Origin: Sphingorhabdus sp. EL138
GTDB taxonomy: Bacteria; Pseudomonadota; Alphaproteobacteria; Sphingomonadales; Sphingomonadaceae
NCBI RefSeq assembly: GCF_945882965.1
Contig: NZ_CAMCWY010000008.1
Coordinates: forward strand, 40,257-104,256
Direction: 5' to 3'
Length of the DNA stretch: 64,000 nucleotides
The translations under genes and the position numbers were made by a program. Below the pieces are notes generated by a model. It saw nothing but the letters and a program-made list of their open reading frames with translations, had not been told where the DNA came from and ran no database searches. Positions 1 through 8,575 of the stretch are shown piece after piece. Positions within the stretch are counted from its first letter, which is position 1. Each line of letters opens with the position of its first letter.

Positions 1-1
1 C

Positions 2-1882
2 GCGCAGTTGGACGATCAGGCGCATCATTCGCTTGCGGACATATTGCGCTATATTCCCGGCACAACCGTGGGCCAAGGCGAGGGCAACCGCGACCAGATT
101 ACCTTGCGCGGGCAAAACACCACCGCTGACTTCTTTTTGGATGGTGTGCGCGATGACGTCCAATATTATCGCGGGCTTTATAACATCGAGCGGGTCGAAA
201 TCCTGAAAGGGCCTTATGCCCTGATCTTCGGTCGCGGCGGTGGCGGCGGCATTATCAACCGCGTGCAGAAATCTCCTTTGAGCGATGATTATATCTATGC
301 AGGTCAAGCCAGCATCAACAGCTTTGGCGCTTATGATATGTCGGCGGATGTCAACGCGCCCTTAAGCGATGTCGCAGCCGTGCGCATCAACGCTGTTTAC
401 GAAAACTTTGACAGCCATCGCGACTTCGTTGGGGGTGCGCGCTATGCTTGGAACCCTTATGTAGCGTTCAAATTGAATGACGCGTGGAAGCTTGGGCTCT
501 CCTATGAATATGTGCATGACGACCGCACAACCGACCGTGGCATCCCTTCAATCGCCACTGGTCCCGGTCAGCCCAACCGACCGATCGCTGGCTACCGCGA
601 CCAATTTTTTGGCGTTCCTGGCGTCAACTACACCAAGTTGGAGGCGCAAATCGCTAAACTGCGGCTTGATGGTGCGTTGACTTCAAATTTGAGCTTTAGC
701 GGCACAATATTATATGGCGACTATGACAAAACTTACCTGAACGTCTATGCCAATATTGCTGCGACTGCGCAAAATGGCACCGTTGCTTTGGCCGCTTATA
801 GTGATCCGACTCAACGTGAAAATTTCATCGCGCAAGCCAATTTGGTCTGGGATGCCGAAACTGGCCCGCTGATGCATAAAATCTTAGTCGGCACCGAATA
901 TGGAGACCAAAAATCGGCCAATCGGCGTTTCAATGGCGCGTTGTCCACGCCAAGCTTCAATCTTGCCAATCCTATTTTCCCGACCGTCAATTTCAACGCA
1001 TTGTCGCGCGATACCGTGTCCGACGTAAAATTCTTCTCCGCTTATGTTCAGGATCAAATCAGCTTTGGCGACCATATCGACGTTGTTGCTGGCCTGCGTT
1101 ATGATAAATTCAACATTGAAGGCACTGACCTGTTTCCCGTCGTTGACCGGCCCTTTGCCCGGAAGGACGAAAAAGTCAGTCCGCGCCTTGGCCTGATTTT
1201 CAAGCCGCAGGAAAATATCTCTTTATATGGCAGCTACAGCCAGTCTTTCCTGCCACGCTCTGGCGACCAGTTTTTGGCGCTCACGGTGACGCAGCAGAAT
1301 CTCGCGCCGGAAAAGTTCACAAATTACGAGATTGGCGCCAAATGGGATGTGCAGCCCAATCTGAACCTGACGCTAGCCGTGTTTCAGTTGGAACGCAGCA
1401 ATGCGACGACCCCTGATCCACGCAATCCTGTGGCCAGCATCAATATCGGCACGACCCGGACGCAAGGCGTTGAACTGGCGGTCACGGGCAATATTACGTC
1501 ATCATGGCAAGTGCATGGCGGCTACAGCTATCAGGACGCAACCCTGGCTGGCAATGACAGCGTGCGCTTGGGGCAGGTTCCCCAGCATCAGGCGAGCCTG
1601 TGGAACCGCTATGAATTTAACGATCGATTTGCCGCTGGCCTTGGCATCATTCACCAATCAAGCCAGTTTGCCGCAATCCGGACCAATTCCAATACAACAA
1701 AGCTGCCGGCTTTCACGCGGGTTGATGCGGCGTTTTATTATGACCTGAGTGATGCTTTACAATTGCAGTTGAATGTCGAAAACCTGTTCAACACCGATTA
1801 TTATTCGGATGCGCATAACAATAATAACATATCGACGGGTGCGCCGATCAATGGCCGCTTCACCATAAGGGCGAAGTTTTAA
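2..1882 (+). CDS. TonB-dependent siderophore receptor, 5'-truncated by window edge
   Basis: Outer-membrane gated channel, probably for a ferric siderophore. The reading frame is open from base 2, and the first possible start (TTG at 8) lies inside the plug domain, so the signal peptide, TonB box and first plug residues lie outside the window. The plug is visible in the first ~95 residues (LADILRYIPG, ITLRGQ, DGVRDD, IERVEILKGP), followed by a long beta-barrel. The C-terminal pattern is typical of the family (NVENLFNTDYY, ending in FTIRAKF with terminal Phe). The plug resembles the FhuA/FhuE/Fiu class (TIGR01783), but the substrate cannot be named. The stop codon overlaps the end of the convergent carbonic anhydrase gene. 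Confidence 0.93.
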   Translation, partial: AQLDDQAHHSLADILRYIPGTTVGQGEGNRDQITLRGQNTTADFFLDGVRDDVQYYRGLYNIERVEILKGPYALIFGRGGGGGIINRVQKSPLSDDYIYAGQASINSFGAYDMSADVNAPLSDVAAVRINAVYENFDSHRDFVGGARYAWNPYVAFKLNDAWKLGLSYEYVHDDRTTDRGIPSIATGPGQPNRPIAGYRDQFFGVPGVNYTKLEAQIAKLRLDGALTSNLSFSGTILYGDYDKTYLNVYANIAATAQNGTVALAAYSDPTQRENFIAQANLVWDAETGPLMHKILVGTEYGDQKSANRRFNGALSTPSFNLANPIFPTVNFNALSRDTVSDVKFFSAYVQDQISFGDHIDVVAGLRYDKFNIEGTDLFPVVDRPFARKDEKVSPRLGLIFKPQENISLYGSYSQSFLPRSGDQFLALTVTQQNLAPEKFTNYEIGAKWDVQPNLNLTLAVFQLERSNATTPDPRNPVASINIGTTRTQGVELAVTGNITSSWQVHGGYSYQDATLAGNDSVRLGQVPQHQASLWNRYEFNDRFAAGLGIIHQSSQFAAIRTNSNTTKLPAFTRVDAAFYYDLSDALQLQLNVENLFNTDYYSDAHNNNNISTGAPINGRFTIRAKF

Positions 1883-2451
1883 GCCGAGGTTGCGGCGGCA
1901 TGTGCCTTGGCATTGTGGACATAATGCGCAACGCCAAGCCGCATCCCCATGACCGCAGCGTCGTCCAGATCGCGCACAAAGCGCGCAGGCGAACCCGCCC
2001 ATAATTGCCGCGTCTCTATCCGTTTGCCTTGGGTCAGCATGGCACCAGCGGCGAGCATAGCGTCGCTTTCAATCACTGCGCCGTTCATAACGGTGGAGGA
2101 CAGGCCAACAAATGCGCGATCATGCAAGATGCAACCGTGCAGCATGACATTATGTCCAACGAGCACATCGTCACCAATGATGGTGGGAAATCCGTCCTCA
2201 ACCCCGGGCATCGGGCCATCGCAATGGACGATGCTGCCGTCCTGAATATTCGTTCGCGCGCCAATGACCACGCGGTTCACCTCTGCGCGGATGACGCAAT
2301 TATACCAGATGCTTGCGTCTGCCCCGATGGTGACATCCCCGATGATACGGCAACCCGGCGCGATAAAGGCGCTGTCGTGGATTATTGGTGTTTTACCGTT
2401 CAGCGTAATGATGCTGATGTCGTTGCGGGTGTGTGTCATTGGCTTTTCCAT
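1879..2451 (-). CDS. Gamma-carbonic anhydrase family protein (left-handed beta-helix)
   Basis: Trimeric hexapeptide-repeat protein of the CaiE/PaaY/YrdA gamma-carbonic anhydrase group, 190 aa. Repeating hexapeptides run from about residue 25 to 150. The three metal-binding His positions of the family are present: one in IVHCDG, two in LVGHNVMLHGC. Many family members have weak or untested anhydrase activity, so CO2 hydration is inferred. An internal ATG at 2439 is an alternative start, with GGAAAAG just upstream. The gene lies 34 bp downstream of hemB on the same strand and is probably co-transcribed with it. Its 3' end overlaps the convergent TonB receptor gene by 4 bp. Confidence 0.88.
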   Translation of the reverse strand: MEKPMTHTRNDISIITLNGKTPIIHDSAFIAPGCRIIGDVTIGADASIWYNCVIRAEVNRVVIGARTNIQDGSIVHCDGPMPGVEDGFPTIIGDDVLVGHNVMLHGCILHDRAFVGLSSTVMNGAVIESDAMLAAGAMLTQGKRIETRQLWAGSPARFVRDLDDAAVMGMRLGVAHYVHNAKAHAAATSA

Positions 2452-2485
2452 AGCTAAGGTGCGGAAGGACGGATGCGCTTAGGCG

Positions 2486-3487
2486 TTACGCCTTAAGTAA
2501 ACGCGCCGCCAATGCCGCATGATAGGTCAATATTCCCGAACATCCTGCGCGTTTGAACGCCGTGAGCGTTTCCAGCACAAGCGCATCACGGTCGCCTGCG
2601 CCGACCGCTGCGGCAGCCTCAATCATCGCATATTCGCCCGATACCTGATACGCGAACACAGGCACGTCAAAGCGCTCACGCACCCGCTGGACAATATCGA
2701 GATAGGGCAGGCCGGGCTTCACCATGACGCTGTCTGCGCCTTCGGCAATGTCCATGGCAACTTCGCGCATGGCTTCGTCGGTATTGGCAGGGTCCATTTG
2801 GTAACATTTCTTGTTACCCTTTAATAGGCCGCGCGAGCCGACGGCATCGCGGAATGGCCCGTAAAAGGCGCTCGCATATTTGGCGGCATAGGACATGATC
2901 TGAACATTATGGTGCCCGTTCATTTCAAGTGCTTTGCGAATAGCGCCAACGCGGCCATCCATCATATCGCTTGGCGCGATGATGTCTGCGCCCGCATTGG
3001 CTTGGTTGATCGCCTGGTCGACGAGCACGGCTACGGTGTCATCATTGACCACATAGCCGTCATCATTGATCAGCCCATCTTGCCCATGGGTGGTGTAAGG
3101 GTCGAGCGCGACATCGGTCAAAACGCCGATCTGGTCCCCATGCGCTTGTTTGATAGCGCGAATGGCGCGGCACATGAGGTTATCGGGATTGAACGCTTCT
3201 GCGCCATTTTCTGTGCGGCGGTCCGCCTGCGTATTCGGGAACAAAGCAATGCAAGGTATGCCCAATTCTATGGCTTCGGCAGCGCGCATCACAATCTGGT
3301 CAACGGACCAGCGCGAAACCCCGGGTAAGGTCGCAATCGGTTCCTCAACGCCTTCGCCTTCGGTTACGAACAAAGGCCAGATAAGATCGGCAGGGGAAAG
3401 CATATTCTCGCGCACCATCGCGCGGCTCCAACCCGTTACGCGGGTGCGGCGCAGGCGGCTATTTGGGAAAGAAGATATATCGTTCAT
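2486..3487 (-). CDS. hemB: Delta-aminolevulinic acid dehydratase (porphobilinogen synthase)
   Basis: Condenses two 5-aminolevulinate molecules to porphobilinogen, the second common step of haem synthesis; cytosolic. The protein is about 333 aa, the usual length. Visible family motifs are MLSPADLIWPLFVTEG near the N-terminus, the two active-site Lys regions (SYAAKYASAFYGPFRDA and VMVKPGLPYLD), and YQVSGEYAMI near the C-terminus. I prefer ATG at 3487 over the in-frame GTG at 3496 three codons upstream. It lies 39 bp downstream of the M23 peptidase gene and 34 bp upstream of the carbonic anhydrase gene on the same strand. Confidence 0.96.
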   Translation of the reverse strand: MNDISSFPNSRLRRTRVTGWSRAMVRENMLSPADLIWPLFVTEGEGVEEPIATLPGVSRWSVDQIVMRAAEAIELGIPCIALFPNTQADRRTENGAEAFNPDNLMCRAIRAIKQAHGDQIGVLTDVALDPYTTHGQDGLINDDGYVVNDDTVAVLVDQAINQANAGADIIAPSDMMDGRVGAIRKALEMNGHHNVQIMSYAAKYASAFYGPFRDAVGSRGLLKGNKKCYQMDPANTDEAMREVAMDIAEGADSVMVKPGLPYLDIVQRVRERFDVPVFAYQVSGEYAMIEAAAAVGAGDRDALVLETLTAFKRAGCSGILTYHAALAARLLKA

Positions 3488-3526
3488 CCAAAACACTTAG
3501 CGGCGATAGTTTCTTTCCTCAACGCC

Positions 3527-5125
3527 TTATCCGCCAGTGAGTGTCTTGTTATCCCGAAACGTTAATCGATCGATTTCCCGTTTTGGCGCTTCGTCTTTTT
3601 TGGTTGCCGTACGCAATTGCGCAAGTGCCGCGCCTGGCTTGACGGACTTCATGCTTTGAAGCTTGACCTTGAAACGGGTGAGGTCACTGCCGGACAGCTG
3701 CGCACGCTCGGTAAACTTCACGGACATTGGGTTTACCGCGCGCCCGTTGCGATACAGCTCATAATGCAAATGCGGTCCTGTTGACAGGCCTGTGGAGCCG
3801 ATATAGCCAATAATTTGCCCCCGCCGGACTCTGCTACCGGCGCGCGCTGCTATCCTGCTCATATGACCATAGCCACTCGCAAGACCGCCACTGTGGTTGA
3901 GCCGCACAAAATTGCCATAGCCGCCATTGCGCCCAGCAAAAGCCACTACGCCGTCGGTCACCGCAAAAATGGGCTGGCCATAAGCCGCCTTGAAATCAAG
4001 GCCGGCATGCATCCGCATATAGCCCAAAATCGGGTGTCGCCGTCCGCCAAAACCGGAGGTCACGGCGCCATTGACAGGACGGCTGAGGGTGCCTTTCGAT
4101 TCACCGACGCCCGATGCCTCAAACCATTGGGTGTTGTTACCCATCGTCCATTTCAGCATCTGGATATTGGATTTTCCATCGCGATCTACGCCCGCATATT
4201 GCAGTTCACCCACTTTGACTTCGCCGGTTTCAGCGCGCTTGTAATCGATGATGATGTCAAATTGGTCAGTCGGCCGGATGTTGTATAAGGATGTGCGTCC
4301 GGTAATGACTTTCAGATAATCCTGAATAGCACGCGCAGGCGCGCCAGCGGCCCGCGCCGAACGGTAAATGCCCTCGCTACCCACTGTCCCGCGAATACGC
4401 AGCGGCGTGTTGTCGACGTTTATTGGCTTTTTGCGCAATCTTAAACTGCCGCCCTCACGATTGATTTCGAGATTGAGGTCAAATCGCGCGCGAAAGGTAA
4501 CCGATTCAAGCGGTCTCGGCTGGTTTTTCGACGGTCGCGTCCCAAGCACAATATCAATGGGCGTACCAGGCTCAATCTCCGACAATGCCGTTACACCCGA
4601 TACCATGTTCACGACATTATCTGCCTCACTGCCGCCAACACCCGAACGTTGGAGCACGCGGGCAAAGCTATCGCCGCGCCCCAAAGATGCCGTGAGCGCG
4701 ATGCGCGGGCGTTCCGGGCTGTCGGCCAGTGCGACAACAGCGTCGGTGGCGGCCATGCGCTTGCCGGTGTCGCTGCCATAACCGATTGGCATAATCATTT
4801 GTGCGCGCGCCTCTTCAAACTCTGCCGCGTTGGGCATTGCAGGCTGCACGCCGTAAATCGGTCCGTAATCTGGCAGAAGGGCAAGCGCAGCGACGCTTAA
4901 TGCTATTAAGGTGCCAAGCCCACGGAACCAGCGAAGCGATCCAATATCTTCGCCAAGGTCTGGCACAAAATCGATTTCGGCCAGGCGGTGAACCCAGCTC
5001 GTGACAGACGCATGTGGTTCGGATTTTTGACGCATCGAATGGGTCATGGCATCGGGCACCGACACATCAATGTCCCAGCCCTGTCCAGCAAGCCGTGTTT
5101 CTTTGCCGTCAAACATAAGGCGCAT
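3527..5125 (-). CDS. M23 family zinc metallopeptidase (LytM-type peptidoglycan endopeptidase)
   Basis: Predicted inner-membrane-anchored, periplasmic murein endopeptidase acting in cell-wall remodelling. An N-terminal cytoplasmic stretch of ~65 residues precedes one membrane segment (GTLIALSVAALALLP). A middle region follows, including SLYNIRPTDQFDIIIDY. The C-terminal LytM domain keeps the zinc ligands: HAGLD (H-x3-D) and HLHYE (H-x-H). GYGHMSRI and GSTGLSTGPHLHYE match active M23 enzymes, so activity is likely. The frame is open to a GTG at 5170; ATG at 5125 is preferred, giving 532 aa, but the start is uncertain. It is the first gene of a tight minus-strand run with hemB. Confidence 0.92.
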   Translation of the reverse strand: MRLMFDGKETRLAGQGWDIDVSVPDAMTHSMRQKSEPHASVTSWVHRLAEIDFVPDLGEDIGSLRWFRGLGTLIALSVAALALLPDYGPIYGVQPAMPNAAEFEEARAQMIMPIGYGSDTGKRMAATDAVVALADSPERPRIALTASLGRGDSFARVLQRSGVGGSEADNVVNMVSGVTALSEIEPGTPIDIVLGTRPSKNQPRPLESVTFRARFDLNLEINREGGSLRLRKKPINVDNTPLRIRGTVGSEGIYRSARAAGAPARAIQDYLKVITGRTSLYNIRPTDQFDIIIDYKRAETGEVKVGELQYAGVDRDGKSNIQMLKWTMGNNTQWFEASGVGESKGTLSRPVNGAVTSGFGGRRHPILGYMRMHAGLDFKAAYGQPIFAVTDGVVAFAGRNGGYGNFVRLNHSGGLASGYGHMSRIAARAGSRVRRGQIIGYIGSTGLSTGPHLHYELYRNGRAVNPMSVKFTERAQLSGSDLTRFKVKLQSMKSVKPGAALAQLRTATKKDEAPKREIDRLTFRDNKTLTGG

Positions 5126-5351
5126 AATCCACGACCGTCTTCCCAGCCCCACGGGGGTTCCCGCATGCACTCCTGTGGCGTATGGCGGTTAAAGTCAAAT
5201 TAACAGCAACCTTGCCAGTGTCGAACTGCGGCAAACGGTGCAAATTCCTGGACAAGCGTTGGAACTTTTGCCCATGGGCAAAAATCAAAATTTATCAGCT
5301 TCATAAAATATGACGCAATGCTATGGCTGATATTGGCAAAAGGAGAGGCAC

Positions 5352-5972
5352 ATGAACGGCGAACGGGTTGAATTCTTCTACGATCTTTCAAGTCCATGGA
5401 CGTACATTGCGTTCCACAATCTTGATGCCCTGATCGCACGCACCGGCGTGTCTGTCTGCTTGCGTCCCATATTGGTCGGCGGCGTTTTCAATGCAGTCAA
5501 TCCGTCTGTATATGCCGCACGAGAAGCGGCCGATAACCCCAAGTTTAAGCATAGTTGGCGGGTTATGCGCGATTGGGCAAAGCTGGCGGGCGTGGAAATC
5601 AACTTTCCCAGCATCTATCATCCGGCAAAAAGCATCCATGCGATGCGTATGGCAACTGCGCTCGCAGGCGATCAGGTGGCGCTAAAGACGTTCAGTAAGG
5701 CTGCCTTCGAAAGCTATTTTGGCGCGCAGGAAAATCTTGACGACCCCGATGTGTTGGTCGCGGTGGCGAACAAAGCGGCGCTTGACGGAGAGGCCATGCG
5801 CTTGGCGTCACAGACCGATGCGGTAAAGGCCCAGTTGCGCGCCAACACAGACGAGGTAATCGCGCGTGGCGGCTATGGTTCGCCGGCCATATTTGTTGAC
5901 ACTGACAAGATGTATTTTGGCAATGATCAATTGCCTTTAGTGGAATTTGCATTGAACAGGAGCGAAGCATGA
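5352..5972 (+). CDS. 2-hydroxychromene-2-carboxylate isomerase family protein
   Basis: DsbA-fold, glutathione-dependent isomerase of the HCCA isomerase/kappa-GST family, 206 aa. The N-terminal FFYDLSSPWTYIA carries the Ser region that activates glutathione. The C-terminal GYGSPAIFVDTD followed by YFGNDQLPL matches the family's thioredoxin-like closing motif. In naphthalene degraders this enzyme makes benzylidenepyruvate, but many bacteria carry homologues outside aromatic pathways, so the substrate is open. A strong RBS (AAGGAGAGG) lies 5 bases before the ATG. Its stop overlaps the start of the crotonase gene (ATGA), indicating translational coupling. Confidence 0.88.
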   Translation: MNGERVEFFYDLSSPWTYIAFHNLDALIARTGVSVCLRPILVGGVFNAVNPSVYAAREAADNPKFKHSWRVMRDWAKLAGVEINFPSIYHPAKSIHAMRMATALAGDQVALKTFSKAAFESYFGAQENLDDPDVLVAVANKAALDGEAMRLASQTDAVKAQLRANTDEVIARGGYGSPAIFVDTDKMYFGNDQLPLVEFALNRSEA

Positions 5973-6766
5973 ACGACCGCGTATCCATTTCCATCGACAA
6001 TCATGTCGCCGACGTCCGCTTGACGCGTGCGGACAAGATGAACGCGCTTGATCCAGCGATGTTTCAAGGGATCATAGCCGCAGGTGAAGAGCTTGCCAGC
6101 ACGAAAGGCATACGCGCTGTGGTGTTGTCGGGCGAAGGACGCAGCTTCTGCGCAGGCCTTGACATGGCCAGCATGGCCAGCGGCGGCGCAAGCGCGAACA
6201 GCGGAATGGGTAGCCTGACCGACAGGACGCATGGCAACGCCAACACATTCCAACAGGTCGCCATGCTGTGGCGCAAATTGCCGACGCCAGTGATTGCGGC
6301 GGTGCATGGTGTGTGTTTCGGCGGCGGGTTGCAAATTGCGAGCGGCGCAGACATCCGCGTGGTCGCGCCTGATGCGCGGCTTGCGGTGATGGAAATGAAA
6401 TGGGGCCTTATCCCCGACATGGGTGGATATGCTTTGTGGCGCGGGATGGTGCGAGAAGATAGTTTGCGTGAACTGACCTACACCAACCGTGAGTTTTCAG
6501 GGGCCGAAGCGCTCAATCTGGGCTTTGCGACGTTTGTGGACGAAAACCCGCACGCCAGCGCGATGGCCATTGCGCGCGAAATTGCCGACCGCAACCCGCA
6601 CGCGATGCTTGAAGCAAAAGCGTTGTTCAATGAATATGCCGATATGGACGAAGACGCGATATTGATGGCCGAAAGCGTCCGCCAAGCCCGCGTCATCCGC
6701 AAGCCCAACCAGATTGAAGCGGTGATGGCCGGAATGCAGAAGCGGGCGGGAGTGTTTGCCGATTAA
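5969..6766 (+). CDS. Crotonase / enoyl-CoA hydratase-isomerase family protein
   Basis: Cytosolic acyl-CoA enzyme of 265 aa, probably hydrating or isomerising an enoyl-CoA. The crotonase oxyanion-hole signatures are clear: GRSFCAGLDM at about residues 51-60 and HGVCFGGGLQIASGADIR at about 112-129. MEMKWGLIPDMGG follows at the usual catalytic position. The subfamily, and whether it is a hydratase, an isomerase or inactive, cannot be decided here. It is coupled by a 4-bp overlap to the upstream isomerase and overlaps the convergent thioesterase gene by 4 bp. Confidence 0.92.
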   Translation: MNDRVSISIDNHVADVRLTRADKMNALDPAMFQGIIAAGEELASTKGIRAVVLSGEGRSFCAGLDMASMASGGASANSGMGSLTDRTHGNANTFQQVAMLWRKLPTPVIAAVHGVCFGGGLQIASGADIRVVAPDARLAVMEMKWGLIPDMGGYALWRGMVREDSLRELTYTNREFSGAEALNLGFATFVDENPHASAMAIAREIADRNPHAMLEAKALFNEYADMDEDAILMAESVRQARVIRKPNQIEAVMAGMQKRAGVFAD

Positions 6767-7197
6767 GCCGACTTAACGTGCAACCTTTCAAACTCCGCGC
6801 GCAACTCTTGCGGTAAGGGGGTCGGGCCGTTCGCATCGGTTAGCACGACGGTGGTGATGCAGGTCGCCTTGCATTCGCCACCTTGAAACGCAGCAGAGGC
6901 GATGTCCCAGCTGCTGCGGCCGATCCGCAATATGCCGCTGGCAATTTCCACATGTTCGGGGAAATGCGCCTCGGCAATATATTCAAGCGCCACGCTGACG
7001 ATTAGCCAGCGTTGCCCGGGCGCGCGGCGTTCGACCGCGATGGCGTGATTGAACATACCGCGGCCATGTTCGAACAATCCGGCCATCGAGACATTGTTAA
7101 TGTGGCCCAGCAAGTCCAGATCGGCAAAACGCGTTTCTGTGCGGTGTTTGAACGGATAGCTTGCAGGGTCAAGCTGCCAGCTTTGCGGTTTGGGCAT
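6763..7197 (-). CDS. Acyl-CoA thioesterase, 4HBT hotdog family
   Basis: Single hotdog-fold thioesterase, 144 aa. The 4-hydroxybenzoyl-CoA thioesterase signature RFADLDLLGHINN lies at residues ~23-35, with the catalytic Asp in that motif, followed by a FEHGR helix. It probably hydrolyses a CoA thioester in the cytosol; chain specificity is unknown. It is convergent with the crotonase gene, ends overlapping by 4 bp. Upstream, an inverted-repeat element separates it from the acyl-CoA dehydrogenase gene. Confidence 0.88.
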   Translation of the reverse strand: MPKPQSWQLDPASYPFKHRTETRFADLDLLGHINNVSMAGLFEHGRGMFNHAIAVERRAPGQRWLIVSVALEYIAEAHFPEHVEIASGILRIGRSSWDIASAAFQGGECKATCITTVVLTDANGPTPLPQELRAEFERLHVKSA

Positions 7198-7218
7198 AAG
7201 GAACCTTTATCAACAGTC

Positions 7219-7306
7219 GTCACCCTGAACTTGGTTCAGGGTAAATTTATCAGCCTCAACCGCCGGTTGTGTGGCAAGATGGACCCTGAAACGAGTTCAG
7301 GGTGAC
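7219..7306. repeat. Paired inverted-repeat element (CCCTGAAC family), copy 1
   Basis: Two facing copies of a short palindrome: GTCACCCTGAACTTGG on the left and its near reverse complement ending GTTCAGGGTGAC on the right, 88 bp in total. Each half is itself a small hairpin (CCCTGAAC...GTTCAGGG). The same architecture recurs at 23404-23490 and 61673-61760, with a single hairpin at 43157-43183. It resembles REP/BIME elements of other bacteria. Confidence 0.85.
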
Positions 7307-7332
7307 GGAGTAGTCCGGGAATATAGATCGTT

Positions 7333-8487
7333 CTAAAGACCCCGACCAATCAGTTCTTTCATGATCTCGTTCGTACCACCAAAAATTCGCGTTACGCGGG
7401 CGGCGCGCCACATGCGGGCGATGGGATATTCGTTCATATATCCCGCACCACCATGTAATTGCAGACAGGCATCGACCACTTCCCATTGCAAATCGGTGTG
7501 CCACAATTTGGCAGCTGCGCCTTCTTCGGCGGTCAGTTCTTTTTTGTAATGGCGGTTCAATGCCCAATCGAGATGCGCCCAGCCGACTTGCAGTTTTGCC
7601 TTGATATCGGCCAGTACGAAGCGGGTGTTTTGGAAGTCGAGCAATGGCTTACCAAAGACGATCCGGTCGCGGCAAAAGGCGACGGTTTCGTCAAATGCCT
7701 TTTGCGTGCTTGCCATCGATGACACGGCGATGGAAAGGCGCTCTTGCGGCAGTTCGCTCATCAGATAGATAAAGCCCTTGCCCTCTTCACCCAAGCAGTT
7801 GGTCATTGGGACGCGGACATCTTCGAAGAACAATTCCGACGTGTCGGCTTCGTCCATGCCGATTTTGTCGAGGTTGCGGCCGCGCTTGAAACCTTCACGG
7901 TCAGCCTCGACGAGGACAACCGACATGCCCTTATAGGCGGGCTGAATTTCGGTGTCGGTTTTGACGCAGACCAAAATCAGGTCGGCATTCTGGCCATTGG
8001 TGATGTAGGTTTTGCTGCCATTGATGACATAATGATTGCCGTCTTTCTTGGCAGTGGTCTTCATGCTTTGAAGGTCGCTTCCGGTGCCAGGCTCGGTCAT
8101 GGCGATGGCGGTGATAACCTCGCCCGAAATCATCTTAGGCAGCCAATGCTTTTTCTGCTCTTCGCTGCCATAGCTGGTGATGTAGTTGACTACGATGTCG
8201 GACTGGAGCGAAAAGCCGGTGGCGACACCGCCATAATAAGCCGATTCCTCGTCAACAATGGCGTTATAGCCAAAGTCGAGGCCAAGGCCGCCATATTCCA
8301 CTGGAACAGTGGGGCAGAGCATGCCGACTTCGCCCGCCTTGGGCCAAATGGATTTGGGGACAATGCCGTCTTCCTGCCACTGCTTTGCGTGGGGCGCGAC
8401 TTCCTTTTGCAGGAATTGGCGCACCGACTGGCGGAACGCCTCATGATCTTCATTATAGGCAGTGCGTGGAATGGTATCGAGCGACAT
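7333..8487 (-). CDS. Acyl-CoA dehydrogenase (long-chain type)
   Basis: FAD-dependent first step of beta-oxidation, 384 aa. AMTEPGTGSDLQ (residues ~135-146) and NGSKTYITNG are the FAD and substrate motifs. The C-terminal signature is YMNEYPIARMWR followed by RIFGGTNEIMKELI. The short/medium-chain catalytic Glu position (YEGT) is Gly here (FGGT), while the Glu in NEYPIA fits the long-chain-type catalytic base. It transfers electrons to ETF. The gene lies in a neighbourhood of acyl-CoA enzymes and is followed by a repeat element. Confidence 0.94.
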   Translation of the reverse strand: MSLDTIPRTAYNEDHEAFRQSVRQFLQKEVAPHAKQWQEDGIVPKSIWPKAGEVGMLCPTVPVEYGGLGLDFGYNAIVDEESAYYGGVATGFSLQSDIVVNYITSYGSEEQKKHWLPKMISGEVITAIAMTEPGTGSDLQSMKTTAKKDGNHYVINGSKTYITNGQNADLILVCVKTDTEIQPAYKGMSVVLVEADREGFKRGRNLDKIGMDEADTSELFFEDVRVPMTNCLGEEGKGFIYLMSELPQERLSIAVSSMASTQKAFDETVAFCRDRIVFGKPLLDFQNTRFVLADIKAKLQVGWAHLDWALNRHYKKELTAEEGAAAKLWHTDLQWEVVDACLQLHGGAGYMNEYPIARMWRAARVTRIFGGTNEIMKELIGRGL

Positions 8488-8575
8488 GGTAACTCCCCTG
8501 CAAATTTGTCCTGCGGATATGCCTTATCAATGGCAGGAAGTTAACGCGGACGTCAAGCCGAATTTAATCGTTCGA

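Noticed and set aside
7744..8544. 266-codon open frame on the plus strand
   Set aside because: It lies antisense to the acyl-CoA dehydrogenase gene and has no family motifs; high GC third positions create such mirror frames.
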